Translations under genes and position numbers: made by a program
Notes under the pieces: model-generated
Database searches by the model: none
What the model saw: the letters and a program-made list of their open reading frames with translations, nothing else
Told to the model about the DNA's origin: nothing
Origin: Spirosoma agri
GTDB taxonomy: Bacteria; Bacteroidota; Bacteroidia; Cytophagales; Spirosomataceae
Direction: 5' to 3'
NCBI RefSeq assembly: GCF_010747415.1
Contig: NZ_JAAGNZ010000002.1
Location: forward strand, 682,001 to 746,000
Length of the DNA: 64,000 bases
Shown here: positions 37,351 through 46,704 of the stretch, in pieces
Layout of the letters: each line of letters opens with the position of its first letter
How positions within the stretch are numbered: the stretch's first letter is position 1

Positions 37351-38064
37351 ATGATTACTCCCGAAATAGTCAACGACCAATACATTGTTCAGGTAGCCAA
37401 TGAGAACCATCTTCGGCTGGCCGAAACAATTTGCCATGAAATGGAAGAGAGCGCGAAAGCCCGGGGAACCGGTATCGCCAAGCGCTCACCCATTTACGTC
37501 ATGGAAAAAATGCTCGAAGGTAAGGCCATCATTGCGATGACGTTATCGGGCGACTGGGTTGGATTTTGTTACATCGAAACGTGGGAACACGGTAAGTTTG
37601 TCGCGAACTCCGGCCTTATTGTTCACCCTGAGCACCGCAAGAGTGGCATTGCCACGCGCATCAAAGCGAAAGCGTTCGAGCTGTCGCGGAAGATGTTTCC
37701 CAATGCGAAAATCATTGGTATAACGACTAGTCTGGCCGTTCTGAAAATTAACTCTGACCTTGGTTATCAGCCTGTAACGCTCAGTGAGCTACCGGGTGAT
37801 GATGCTTTCTGGAAAGGGTGCCAGACCTGCGCCAATTTCGATATTCTGACCCGTACTAACCGGAAGCACTGCCTGTGCACAGGTATGCTCTATGATCCGG
37901 AAGAGCATAAGCAGGAAGAGAAAACGGAAAACTGGAATTTTCTGAAAGAGTCTTCACTATATGAGCGGTGGATGCGAATCAAGAATCGTATTTTACTTCG
38001 CCTGAGTCCCACTGATCGTTCGCGTTCCCGTAAGGCAAACCGTGAATTGGAGTCGGTGGCTTAA
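37351..38064 (+). CDS. GNAT N-acyltransferase of the Bacteroidota arginine-cluster type
   Basis: A 237-residue protein. The opening EESAKARGTGIAKRSP, then WVGFCYIETWEHGKFVANSG and the CoA loop VHPEHRKSGIATRIKAKAFEL define a GNAT domain. A Cys-rich tail (CQTCANF, then CLCTGMLYDP) follows. As I recall, a protein with these blocks opens the arginine cluster (GNAT-argG-argC) of Bacteroidota and is thought to acylate glutamate. Here argG does not follow; a terminator does. The role in arginine synthesis is inferred from family resemblance only. Confidence 0.7.
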   Translation: MITPEIVNDQYIVQVANENHLRLAETICHEMEESAKARGTGIAKRSPIYVMEKMLEGKAIIAMTLSGDWVGFCYIETWEHGKFVANSGLIVHPEHRKSGIATRIKAKAFELSRKMFPNAKIIGITTSLAVLKINSDLGYQPVTLSELPGDDAFWKGCQTCANFDILTRTNRKHCLCTGMLYDPEEHKQEEKTENWNFLKESSLYERWMRIKNRILLRLSPTDRSRSRKANRELESVA

Positions 38065-38084
38065 CCATCAATAGATTCCAGTTT

Positions 38085-38119
38085 AAAGCCCTTGGTCTCA
38101 AAAGCCGAGGGCTTTTTTT
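38085..38119 (+). terminator. Rho-independent terminator
   Basis: AAAGCCCTTGG pairs with CCGAGGGCTTT (one G-T pair), 9-nt loop, followed by seven T. It lies 21 bp after the GNAT stop and closes that single-gene unit. The 105 bp after it are very AT-rich and probably carry the promoter of the next gene. Confidence 0.85.
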
Positions 38120-38224
38120 GTGCCGTTAGGTTTAGTTAATCATCAATTTATGAGTTTATTATTTCTTGCTGTTTACTAATTTATATACTTTTTATTTATT
38201 TGAGTTTATATAAATTATTTATAC

Positions 38225-39364
38225 ATGAAACAGTTTTACATAGCTATTCTTTGTTTATTGGCGACGTTGTCTTCACAAGGCCAGATTATCACGCAGTGGA
38301 ACTTCAATGCCGGTACAACGGTACCGTCTACGGGTTCGGGAGCCGTGACGGCAATTGGCGGAACAACGGGTGCCATTGCCAGCGGAACAGGAAGTTCTGA
38401 TCCCGCCACTACAGCTGACCAGGCCTATAATCTGGATAATTTTCCGGTTCAGGGAACTGGCAGTAAAACGGCAGGGCTGGACGTTCAGGTGTCGACGGTC
38501 GGTAAGCAAAACATCAAGCTTTCGTTCGATCTCCGTTTCAGCACGGCCGCAGCCAACCTGGCTACTGTTCAGTACTCGACGGACGGCGGTACTACCTGGG
38601 TTGATTTCAGCACGGTTTCGGCGGCTGGTGGTAATAACTGGGTGAACAGCAACACGGTCGATTTCTCTTCGGTCACTGCGCTGAATAATAACGCCAATGC
38701 CCGCTTCCGTATCGTGTCTACGTTTAACAGCGGTAACACGTATGTACCCGCTGGTGGTGGCAACTATAGCACCGTCGGTACGTATCGCTTCGATATGGTA
38801 ACCGTTCAGGGTGCGAACAGCGCAATGCCCGTTACGTACTATGCTTTCAATGCGCAATACACCTCATCGAAGACCGTGGCCGTGACCTGGTCGACGTCGA
38901 CCGAGCAGAATAACGCTTATTTTGCCGTTGAACGAAGTGCCGACCTCGGTACATTTCAGACAATAGGTCGGATAGATGGCAAAGGGACCAGCTTCACGCA
39001 GCAGCATTACTCGTTGACTGATGAAACACCAATGGCAGGCTGGAACTACTACCGGCTTAAACAGGTAGATACCGACGGAAAAACGAGCTATTCCAAAGCG
39101 TTAGCCGTTTTCAATGAATACTCATCAGGCGTAAACGAACTGATTCTGTCACTTAATTTAGCTACCCATGATTTGTCTGTTCGCCTAAATGGCAATGCCG
39201 TACTCATCAATTGTATCATTTACACAATGCAGGGTCGTGTCGTGTTTCAGTCGAATGACGTAACGAACCCAATTAATGTATCCGGTTTGCCAGCAGGAAT
39301 CTATATTCTGGAAGTGCAAACGAGCGACAACCGAGCGTTACGCCAGCGATTTCTGAAACTGTAA
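38225..39364 (+). CDS. T9SS type A sorting-domain secreted protein
   Basis: A 379-residue exported protein with signal MKQFYIAILCLLATLSSQGQ. Residues 22-200 form a beta-sandwich rich in Gly/Ser/Thr (DFSSVTALNNNANARFRIVS), followed by a fibronectin-like segment (VAVTWSTSTEQNNAYFAVERS, NYYRLKQVDTDG) and a C-terminal sorting domain of about 70 residues (IYTMQGRVVFQSN, GLPAGIYILEVQTS, RFLKL). The tail directs export by the type IX secretion system of gliding Bacteroidota. The carried function is unknown. Confidence 0.88.
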   Translation: MKQFYIAILCLLATLSSQGQIITQWNFNAGTTVPSTGSGAVTAIGGTTGAIASGTGSSDPATTADQAYNLDNFPVQGTGSKTAGLDVQVSTVGKQNIKLSFDLRFSTAAANLATVQYSTDGGTTWVDFSTVSAAGGNNWVNSNTVDFSSVTALNNNANARFRIVSTFNSGNTYVPAGGGNYSTVGTYRFDMVTVQGANSAMPVTYYAFNAQYTSSKTVAVTWSTSTEQNNAYFAVERSADLGTFQTIGRIDGKGTSFTQQHYSLTDETPMAGWNYYRLKQVDTDGKTSYSKALAVFNEYSSGVNELILSLNLATHDLSVRLNGNAVLINCIIYTMQGRVVFQSNDVTNPINVSGLPAGIYILEVQTSDNRALRQRFLKL

Positions 39365-39403
39365 CTCTTTGTTCCAATGGATTTCATACTGGTAAAATCC
39401 ATT

Positions 39404-39461
39404 GAAGCAAGTACAAAAAAAGGCCTTCACGCGCGTGGAGGCCTTTTTTTGTACTTGCTTC
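39404..39461. terminator. Bidirectional terminator
   Basis: A long near-perfect stem, GAAGCAAGTAC then seven A and GGCCTTCACGCG, pairs with CGTGGAGGCC, seven T and GTACTTGCTTC. Runs of A and T on both sides of the GC stem suit termination in both directions between the convergent T9SS and DUF4397 genes. Confidence 0.9.
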
Positions 39462-39468
39462 GGTATTG

Positions 39469-40236
39469 TTATCGGTTTGTCGAGGGGGTTAGATTAACCG
39501 CTCTCGTACCTGTTCCGCCAACCAGACCTCGGGCAATGAACGTATAAAAACGACCCGCGTAGGGCTGTATGGTCAAGGTGGTCGTTCCAACAACGGTTGT
39601 CGTACCTGCCGCCCGAAGTTGAACCGGTACGGCGGTGGTGGCATACCCAATGGCCGGAATCGCCGTGAAGGTAGCCGCTCCTTTCAGTGGCGCAACGCCG
39701 GCGGCAACCACTACGCCGTTGATCGCGAGGTCGTAAGTAGCACTCGCATCCGCTCCCGACACCAGATTGATCAGCCGAACGTAGGCTTTCGTTGGATCGG
39801 CAGCCGTTAGATTATCGGTCAGGACCAGACTACTGTAGGTTGGCGATACGCCATAAAGAAAAACCGAGTAATACGTATCGGCCTGGGTCGTCAGATCGGT
39901 CGTTGCCAGCGTGGCATCCGTGGTCGCGGTAGTGCTGGCGGGCGCTACAATTTTCACTTTAACCGTGCCAGGCGTTACCGTCGCGTAGTCCTGATTCGGG
40001 AAGGAGTTGGTGTAACTTAACGGAGCCGCGACGGCAGGTGGTACGGTGTTCACGCCCGAAAACTTCTGGTCGTTCAGGTAAATATCAATCCCCGCAGCGT
40101 CGGGAGCTAGGTGGTAAAATTTCACGCGGGCACCCGATGCCGGCGCTACGGAGTTTAGAAAATTAGCTTCGTTACCACAAGCCAGCAGGAGCAGACCCAG
40201 GCCAAAAAGCAGCATTGATTTTAGACTATGTTTCAT
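39469..40236 (-). CDS. DUF4397 lipoprotein
   Basis: A 255-residue lipoprotein (MLLFGLGLLLLACGN, lipobox LLAC) with two DUF4397 beta-sandwich repeats: VKFYHLAPDAAGIDIYLND in the first and AYVRLINLVSGADASATYDL in the second. DUF4397 proteins are surface or periplasmic proteins of unknown function, often near SusC/SusD. It is the third gene after susC and susD and ends at the shared bidirectional terminator, so it may be an accessory of this uptake system. Confidence 0.87.
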   Translation of the reverse strand: MKHSLKSMLLFGLGLLLLACGNEANFLNSVAPASGARVKFYHLAPDAAGIDIYLNDQKFSGVNTVPPAVAAPLSYTNSFPNQDYATVTPGTVKVKIVAPASTTATTDATLATTDLTTQADTYYSVFLYGVSPTYSSLVLTDNLTAADPTKAYVRLINLVSGADASATYDLAINGVVVAAGVAPLKGAATFTAIPAIGYATTAVPVQLRAAGTTTVVGTTTLTIQPYAGRFYTFIARGLVGGTGTRAVNLTPSTNR

Positions 40237-40316
40237 AATTGACGGGGCAACGGGTTTGTACCTGTCTTTGAGTTACTTGACTAAATGTCGGCTTCTTCGA
40301 GCCGACACCATGTAGT

Positions 40317-41840
40317 TTATTTCTGAATGAACCAGGGCTCAACGGTATGATAATCAAGCGCGTTACCACCGTATTTGTCCAGTGATGCCCGGTTCCAGAC
40401 ATACTCCGAGTTGTAGCGTGGCCGTACCCTATACGCTAGTTTTCCATTGTTATCGGGAAACAATTGCTCGGCGGTCGGCGGTGTAAAACCGGTGTAGACC
40501 GTCGATGAATAGCGATACCGGCGCAGATCGACCCAGCTTTCAATGACACCGTGTCCAACCAGCGCCAGGTATTTCTGAAGCATAACGTCACTGATTTTCA
40601 GATCACCCGTCGATTGCGCTACGGCTGCGCTGGCCAGGTACTTTGCCTTGTCGGCTGCCGACACGCCCGCATAATCGAGGGCCGCTCCGATACCTGCCTG
40701 ATAGGCGCTCAGGGCCGTTGCCTTATCGCCTTTGATGAAAGCGGCTTCGGCCTTGATGAACTGAATTTCGGCATAGGTCAGGATCGGAAACGGTGCACCA
40801 TCCCGGTAAACGTACTTACCCGGCGTCGTACCTACCACGACCAGATTGGGCAATTCACCCCAGACCGTTGGAATTCGCTTCGTGTTCCCGTTTACGTTAT
40901 TTGGATCGCCCTGGGTCATTACCACACCCCGATAAACGCCATCGGGTGAGGGTGTGGTCAGAATTGACTGGCGAGGATCGATAACGCCCTTAAATACCCG
41001 ACCGTCCAGCAGACTGACCAGAAAATCGGTTTGTCGGTACGTTCCCAAATTACTCCGCGACGGGCCGAAGAAATTGGCCAGCGCCGAGTTGCCGCCCGCC
41101 GTGAAGGGGACGTTGAAGTTGTCGGCATTGCTGGCCAGCGACTTGTTGCAGAAATCAATGACCGCGTCTGGATTATACGTGCTCTTGTTGCTGAGGTGAT
41201 TTGCATTGCGGGCCAGTACGCCGTAAACGAACTTGATCCACTTACTGCGATCGCCGGCATAAACCAGATCACCCCGCGCCAACGATGCCTGCGAAACGGC
41301 ACCATCCGTGCGATTCAGATCGGTCAGGGCGTTGTTCGCCAATTCCTTGACATAGGCATATACCTCTTCCTGCGTATCGTAATCGAATACGTACCGGTTT
41401 GGCTCGAACGCTTGTTTCAGGATGATTTCGCCGTGGTAGTCGGTGGTTGTCTGCCAGCTCCAGGCGAACATGGCTTTGGCAACCCCACTATAATCCCACT
41501 TCTGTTTAGCGTTAGCGTCATCCAGGACGAGCCGAATATTCTCACCCAGATTCCAGTAATGCATACGCCAGATAAGGCCCGCATTGTCAGAACCCGCGTT
41601 GTAGCCCATCCGATCCCAGGTGTCGTTGGCGGTGGCTTCGCCCCAGTTCTGAATGTATTTCCCGATAAAGCGAGAATCGAACTGTTCGCCGAAAGCCATC
41701 TGCGCAACCATCGGCGGTAGCAGAACGTAGCCCTCCGCCACCTGCGGGTTCGACGGGTCACGGTTTATGTCGAGGTATTTTTCGCAGCTACTTAGCGTAA
41801 ACAAGCCCAGCAGCAGCGTGAGAAAAGTAAATCGTTTCAT
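40317..41840 (-). CDS. SusD/RagB-family nutrient-binding lipoprotein
   Basis: A 507-residue surface lipoprotein that captures ligand for the SusC pore. The start at 41840 is chosen because it gives signal MKRFTFLTLLLGLFTLSSCE with lipobox LSSC. SusD marks include DINRDPSNPQVAEG at the start, the TPR-like helices, and YAEIQFIKAEAAFIKGDKA (family motif). The C-terminus RPRYNSEYVWNRASL is typical of the SusD-like group SusD/RagB. It follows susC by 42 bp. Ligand unknown. Confidence 0.94.
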   Translation of the reverse strand: MKRFTFLTLLLGLFTLSSCEKYLDINRDPSNPQVAEGYVLLPPMVAQMAFGEQFDSRFIGKYIQNWGEATANDTWDRMGYNAGSDNAGLIWRMHYWNLGENIRLVLDDANAKQKWDYSGVAKAMFAWSWQTTTDYHGEIILKQAFEPNRYVFDYDTQEEVYAYVKELANNALTDLNRTDGAVSQASLARGDLVYAGDRSKWIKFVYGVLARNANHLSNKSTYNPDAVIDFCNKSLASNADNFNVPFTAGGNSALANFFGPSRSNLGTYRQTDFLVSLLDGRVFKGVIDPRQSILTTPSPDGVYRGVVMTQGDPNNVNGNTKRIPTVWGELPNLVVVGTTPGKYVYRDGAPFPILTYAEIQFIKAEAAFIKGDKATALSAYQAGIGAALDYAGVSAADKAKYLASAAVAQSTGDLKISDVMLQKYLALVGHGVIESWVDLRRYRYSSTVYTGFTPPTAEQLFPDNNGKLAYRVRPRYNSEYVWNRASLDKYGGNALDYHTVEPWFIQK

Positions 41841-41882
41841 TGCTATAAAGAAGTTTATGACGTTGGGAAAGAATCCCATTTC

Positions 41883-44800
41883 CTAGAATCCAATGCGGAA
41901 ACCTGCCGACAACCCACGGGGAACCGACAGCGTACCGTAGTCGATACCGCCCGCACCGACGCCACCCGACGTAGCGGTTGTTCCGTTCACGTTCGGATCG
42001 GCTCCGGTGTAATTTGTGAGTAGAAACAGGTCTGTACCATTCACGAACACACTGGCTTGTTTGAAAACCTTTGTCCGGCTCAATACCGATGCGGGCAACA
42101 CATAACTGATCGTGACATCGCGCAGCCGTAGCCAGTTGATGTCTTTCTCCACAAATTCGGACTCAGGAATCGACGTGTAATAATCGGTCGAGCGAAGTGA
42201 TGGAATGACCTGGATCGTATTGGCCGTTGGGGTGCTGCTGTCCTCTTTGCCATCCCGCAAAACACCTTTGAAGGTTACCGGCGTATCGCGGTCGAGCGAA
42301 CGTTTGCTCAGACCATTACGCCACAGATACATTGCCGTACCGTTGAACACATCGCCCCCTTTCCGGATATCGAGCAGGAAGGACAGGCTCAGCGATTTGT
42401 ACCGGAATGAGTTCGTTAATCCAATCGTAAAATCAGGGTTCCGGTCACCGATGGGCAGGAAGTTGTTATTCGTAATGGGCAGCCCGTTGGTGGGGTTGAT
42501 CAGAATGTCGCCGTTCTGATTACGGGCGTAACTGTATCCGCCAATGGCCGTTGCCGAGCCGCTGCCCCGCTGGTAGTAATCGAAGTTGTAGCTCCGGTAG
42601 GCCGTATTGGTGCTTGGGAAATAGGACTGAAGGTTACTCACGAACGCGCTGGAACGGGCGTTGAGATACACCCAGGTGTCGGAGTTGTAGTATTCCGGAA
42701 CGTCGGCGGGGAGGTTTTTGACATCCGTTTTCAACTTCGAGAAGTTCAGGATCACATCCCAGCCAAAATCGGCTTTCTTAACCGGCGACCCTTTCAGTTG
42801 AAGTTCGACACCCTGGTTATTGAACGTACCCCCGTTCAACAGACCGAAAATATAGCCGGTGCCATAGCTGAGCCGCTGGGTCACGATTTGCTGCGACAGG
42901 GTCTTGTTGTAATAGGCAAAGTCGAGTCCTAGCCGACCGCCCCAGAACATCAGCTCCGTACCCAGTTCGTAGCTTTCGCCCCGTTCCGGTTTCAGGTTCG
43001 GATTGCTGCCGTAGAAATCATAAGCAAACCCACCACCGGTTGAGGTTTGTGGCACCAGCGTCGCATTCACTTTATAAGGTGGCGCATCCCGTCCGGTTTG
43101 TCCGTAGCTGGCCCGCAGTTTGCCGTAATAGAACAGCGGTCCCCGGTTCTTTAGCCCCGGCAGATCGGAGAAATTGAACGCCAGCGAAGCCGCCGGGTAG
43201 AAGAAGCTCCGGTTGGCCGCAGGCAGTGTCGATGACCAGTCGTTCCGGCCCGTTAGGGTCAGAATCAGTAACTCGTCGTAGTTCAGCGTCAGGCTTCCCA
43301 GCACACTCTGCAACCGCTGCATGGTCTGCGTGTATTTGTTGCGTTGCGTGGTTGGGTCCGTGTTGTTGGTCGAATTGAAATCGGGCAGATACAGTTTCTC
43401 GCCGTAGGCCGTCGTGACCTTGTAGTTCCGGTCATCGATGGTTGTACCCAGCAACAGCGACGTGCTTAATTTGCCGAATGTTTTCTTCACCGTAGCCAGC
43501 AGGTTTCCGTTCAGTAACTGACTGTTTTCGAGCGCGTTTTCGACCGACCCTCGTGTGGAGTAGCCGCCCAGCGTTACGTCCGTTCCCTGCCACGATTCGG
43601 GGCTCAGGAAGAGATTGCTCTGGGTCGAATAAATGTCCGCGCCAAACCGGCCCGTCAGGCTCAACCACGATGCCGGATTGTAGTTCAACTGGAAATTGGT
43701 GATCGTACGGTTCGTAATGTCGCCACTCTTGTTTTTGTTGATCGAGAAGAATGGGTTGTCGGGTTCCTGCTGGTTGATACTGCCCAACAGAATCCGGCGC
43801 GTCCCGTCCGGATTGAGGTAATTGGTAATGTCGTCGTTGGCGGGCCAGCTCAGTAAGCCGAGCAGAAACCCGTTGTTACCGCGAATAGCTTTGTCAACCT
43901 TCGTGTTGACGTAGTTGAACGAGGTCATTACATCCAGCTTGGGGCTGATTTTTGCCGTTCCCGTCAGGCGCACGGACAGCCGCTTGTAGCCCGTTGACGG
44001 TACGACACCTGACTGGTTGGTGTAGTTGGTCGATAGCCGATAGGTAGCATTGTCGCTTCCGCCTTCGATGCCCAAATTGTGGACCTGCGTAAATCCTTTC
44101 TTGAAAAAGCTGCGAACATTGTCATAAATCGGTACATCGGCCCCGTATTTAGGTCCGAAATAGGTGATCGCATTGGCATTCGAAAAGCCTTGCGTACCCC
44201 GTCCATAGGTCGTTTGGGCTTCCGGAAACCGATAGGTCTCCGTGCTCTGAAACCGGTTGTCATACGTTACACGACCGGGACCTTTTCCGCCTTTTTTTGT
44301 CGTGATCACAATCGCACCCGACGACGCATCGATGCCGTAGAGGGCAGCTGCTTCGGGACCTTTCAGAACCGTAATGCTTTCAATGTCATTGGGGTTGATG
44401 TCGGCAGCGCGGTTCAGGTAGTCATTGTCACGGTTTGGCCGGTTCGATACCAGTGCGCCCTGATTGAAGGTACGGTTATCGATCGGTAACCCATCGACAA
44501 CGAATAGTGGCTGGTTATTCCCGCCGATCGAGCTGGCTCCGCGTAACTGAATCGAGGCCGATGCGCCCGGCGTACCGGAGGTCGTCGTCATGGTCAGACC
44601 GGCAACGCGGCCCTGCATCCCGACCAGAAAATTGTCGCGCTGGGCATTGGCAATGTCGGCCCCTTTTACCTCGCCTACCGAATAGCCAAGCGTTCGCTTT
44701 TCCTGCCGGATACCGAGCGCCGTTACAACGACTTCATTCAACTCGGAGGATGATTCGACCAGGGTAATATTGAGCTGGCTTTGGGTGCCGACTTCGACGG

Positions 44801-45050
44801 TCTGGCTGATCATACCGATCAGGCTGACAACCAGTGATGCGTTTTGGTTAACGGCAATTTTGAAATTCCCGTTGCCATCCGTTGTGGTTCCCCGGCTTGT
44901 GCCTTTAACCTGGACATTGGCACCCGGCAAGACCCCGCCATCGGTAGCTGAGGTGACTTTGCCCGTGATCACACGATCCTGAGCATAGGTCTCTGTCAGC
45001 GCAGATAACCCAATCAACAGCAGAATTAAGCTGCGTAGAACTGATTGCAT
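41883..45050 (-). CDS. SusC/RagA-family TonB-dependent outer-membrane transporter
   Basis: A 1,055-residue TonB-dependent receptor. Signal peptide (MQSVLRSLILLLIGLSAL), then a carboxypeptidase-regulatory-like N-terminal domain (ITGKVTSATDGGVLPGANV; residues about 25-105), TonB-box region ELNEVVVTALGI, plug (SIQLRGASSIGGNNQPLFVV, DIESITVLKGPEAAALYG), and a beta barrel to the end, closing with a terminal Phe (SAGFRIGF). It imports a glycan or peptide ligand held by the SusD partner downstream. No sigma/anti-sigma pair is adjacent. Confidence 0.97.
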   Translation of the reverse strand: MQSVLRSLILLLIGLSALTETYAQDRVITGKVTSATDGGVLPGANVQVKGTSRGTTTDGNGNFKIAVNQNASLVVSLIGMISQTVEVGTQSQLNITLVESSSELNEVVVTALGIRQEKRTLGYSVGEVKGADIANAQRDNFLVGMQGRVAGLTMTTTSGTPGASASIQLRGASSIGGNNQPLFVVDGLPIDNRTFNQGALVSNRPNRDNDYLNRAADINPNDIESITVLKGPEAAALYGIDASSGAIVITTKKGGKGPGRVTYDNRFQSTETYRFPEAQTTYGRGTQGFSNANAITYFGPKYGADVPIYDNVRSFFKKGFTQVHNLGIEGGSDNATYRLSTNYTNQSGVVPSTGYKRLSVRLTGTAKISPKLDVMTSFNYVNTKVDKAIRGNNGFLLGLLSWPANDDITNYLNPDGTRRILLGSINQQEPDNPFFSINKNKSGDITNRTITNFQLNYNPASWLSLTGRFGADIYSTQSNLFLSPESWQGTDVTLGGYSTRGSVENALENSQLLNGNLLATVKKTFGKLSTSLLLGTTIDDRNYKVTTAYGEKLYLPDFNSTNNTDPTTQRNKYTQTMQRLQSVLGSLTLNYDELLILTLTGRNDWSSTLPAANRSFFYPAASLAFNFSDLPGLKNRGPLFYYGKLRASYGQTGRDAPPYKVNATLVPQTSTGGGFAYDFYGSNPNLKPERGESYELGTELMFWGGRLGLDFAYYNKTLSQQIVTQRLSYGTGYIFGLLNGGTFNNQGVELQLKGSPVKKADFGWDVILNFSKLKTDVKNLPADVPEYYNSDTWVYLNARSSAFVSNLQSYFPSTNTAYRSYNFDYYQRGSGSATAIGGYSYARNQNGDILINPTNGLPITNNNFLPIGDRNPDFTIGLTNSFRYKSLSLSFLLDIRKGGDVFNGTAMYLWRNGLSKRSLDRDTPVTFKGVLRDGKEDSSTPTANTIQVIPSLRSTDYYTSIPESEFVEKDINWLRLRDVTISYVLPASVLSRTKVFKQASVFVNGTDLFLLTNYTGADPNVNGTTATSGGVGAGGIDYGTLSVPRGLSAGFRIGF

Positions 45051-45431
45051 AAGCAGAAATGGTTAAGAAAATGATAAGGAAAACTAGGTCAAAATTGTCT
45101 TAAAAAAAGCAAACACGCAACTCGACGAACTGAATTATGCAGTGAAGCGATTTTTTTGAATTATAGCGGTATAAAATAGATTTATAGTTTTAGCTTATAT
45201 TTCGTATTTGTGTAATTAGTTAGAATTTATAGCTGTTTATATGGTTTTTATCAAAATAATATTTGACAATTAAAGTAAGTACTTATCTTTGTTGTGTTAG
45301 CCGTAGGCGTAATGGCTTGATCTTCACACACCAGTTATTGGTCAGATGCAGGCGGGCCGTAATCGCTTACTCAAAACAGGTATTTGCACATCGCTTCAAC
45401 ATCCCTTTTGTTTTACCATCAACGCTCATCT
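45051..45431. other. AT-rich divergent promoter region
   Basis: About 380 bp between susC (minus) and the aminotransferase (plus), notably AT-rich from 45060 to 45300. A plus-strand promoter is listed separately; no convincing minus-strand TAnnTTTG for susC was found. No gene or structured RNA is recognised. Confidence 0.4.
45263..45291 (+). promoter_or_regulatory. Promoter of the Tat-exported aminotransferase
   Basis: TTG (in ATTTGACA) then 18 nt and TATCTTTG, a close match to the Bacteroidota TTG-N19-TAnnTTTG promoter, 140 bp before the ATG at 45432. It implies a long 5' leader. Confidence 0.6.
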
Positions 45432-46574
45432 ATGTCAATCAATCGTCGTGACTGGCTCCGTACCAGTATGTTATCTGGTTTGAGCCTGGCTGCTGCCCCG
45501 GCTGCTTTTTGCGAACCGGAACCAGAAATGCCAGCAGGTTTCAAGGGGTTTAAAGGCGGTCCGCTGAAGGCGCGTCTTTCGGCCAACGAAAATCCGTACG
45601 GCCCTTCGCCAAAGGCGCTCAAAACCATCACGGAGGCTGCCCCCGACGGGTATCTGTACGCGATGGAGTATGCCCGGCAGTTCCGCAAGCAGGTTGCTGA
45701 AACGGAAGGCGTTCCCGAAGATCACATTCTTTTGGGAGCTGGTTCTGGTGAGTTGCTGACGGCGGCTTCGCTCTGGGCCGCGTATCGCCCAAACGCCGGA
45801 CGTACGATCGTTGCCCCTGATCCGACGTTTGATGCGTTGCCAAGGGCCGCCGTTAAACACGGTATCACGATGGACAAGGTGCCACTCGTGGCGGCAGATG
45901 GCTACGATATTAACCTGAACAAACTCAACGAACGGGTTGGAAGCCAGACAGGAATGGTTTACCTCTGTAATCCGAACAACCCAACGGCCATCACGGTTGA
46001 TCCGGCCAAACTGCGGGCTTTTTGCGAAGCGGTAGGAGCCAAGACGCCAATTCTGGTCGATGAAGCCTATATTGACTACACGCCCGATCCAAAAGCCTAC
46101 TCGATGGTCGATATGGTTAAGAAGGGCAGTAACGTCATCATAACCAAGACATTCTCGAAAGTACACGGTTTCGCGGGACTGCGGACGGGCTATATGATTG
46201 CCAAGCCTGAACTGCTGGAACAGATCAGCAAGTTTGCTACCGGTGGCGGCTGCCTAAGCATGACCACACTGCGGGCGGCTATGGTAAGTTTACAGGACAA
46301 GGATTTTATTAAGTTCTCACTCGGCAAAACGCAGGAGTCGAAAGATTATCTGCACGGTGTACTGAAGCAACACAATTACGAGCCGCTACCATCGGGAGCA
46401 AACTTCGTGATGTTCCCGATTCGGATGAAAGGGGAGGACTTCGTAACGCGTATGATGGAGCAGGGCGTGAGCATTCGCCAGTGGAAATTCGATGGTCAGT
46501 ACTGGTGCCGCGTTAGCCTGGGTACAATGCCTCAGATGCAGGCATTCGCCGATGGGTTAAAGCTGGTTTCGTAA
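45432..46574 (+). CDS. Tat-exported HisC-like class I/II aminotransferase
   Basis: A 380-residue PLP enzyme of the histidinol-phosphate aminotransferase family. The start at 45432 gives MSINRRDWLRTSMLSGLSLA, a twin-arginine signal (RR at 5-6) absent from normal cytosolic HisC, so folded export with cofactor is likely. The fold is intact: LSANENPYGPSP, GAGSGELL, YLCNPNNPTA, LVDEAYIDY, and the PLP Lys in TKTFSKVHGFAG (about residue 242), with the substrate Arg in GLRTGY. No other his gene is near, so the role is probably not histidine synthesis. The terminator at 46594 follows. Confidence 0.85.
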   Translation: MSINRRDWLRTSMLSGLSLAAAPAAFCEPEPEMPAGFKGFKGGPLKARLSANENPYGPSPKALKTITEAAPDGYLYAMEYARQFRKQVAETEGVPEDHILLGAGSGELLTAASLWAAYRPNAGRTIVAPDPTFDALPRAAVKHGITMDKVPLVAADGYDINLNKLNERVGSQTGMVYLCNPNNPTAITVDPAKLRAFCEAVGAKTPILVDEAYIDYTPDPKAYSMVDMVKKGSNVIITKTFSKVHGFAGLRTGYMIAKPELLEQISKFATGGGCLSMTTLRAAMVSLQDKDFIKFSLGKTQESKDYLHGVLKQHNYEPLPSGANFVMFPIRMKGEDFVTRMMEQGVSIRQWKFDGQYWCRVSLGTMPQMQAFADGLKLVS

Positions 46575-46593
46575 GTGATTGTCCAGTTTCGCA

Positions 46594-46635
46594 AAAAGGG
46601 GTAAATCAGCCGATATTGACTGATTTACCCCTTTT
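46594..46635. terminator. Terminator between aminotransferase and catalase
   Basis: AAAAGGGGTAAATCAG pairs perfectly with CTGATTTACCCCTTTT across a 10-nt loop. A and T runs at both ends suit bidirectional use between the convergent genes. Confidence 0.85.
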
Positions 46636-46704
46636 CCTTTTATCGCTTCACCGACTACCGCACCGCTCTTGAAAAATGGATTGCAGTGATCGGTAAACCC
46701 TTTA

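Noticed and set aside
37103..37354. 83-codon plus-strand reading frame before the GNAT gene
   Set aside because: No start context, low-complexity composition and no family; more likely leader sequence.
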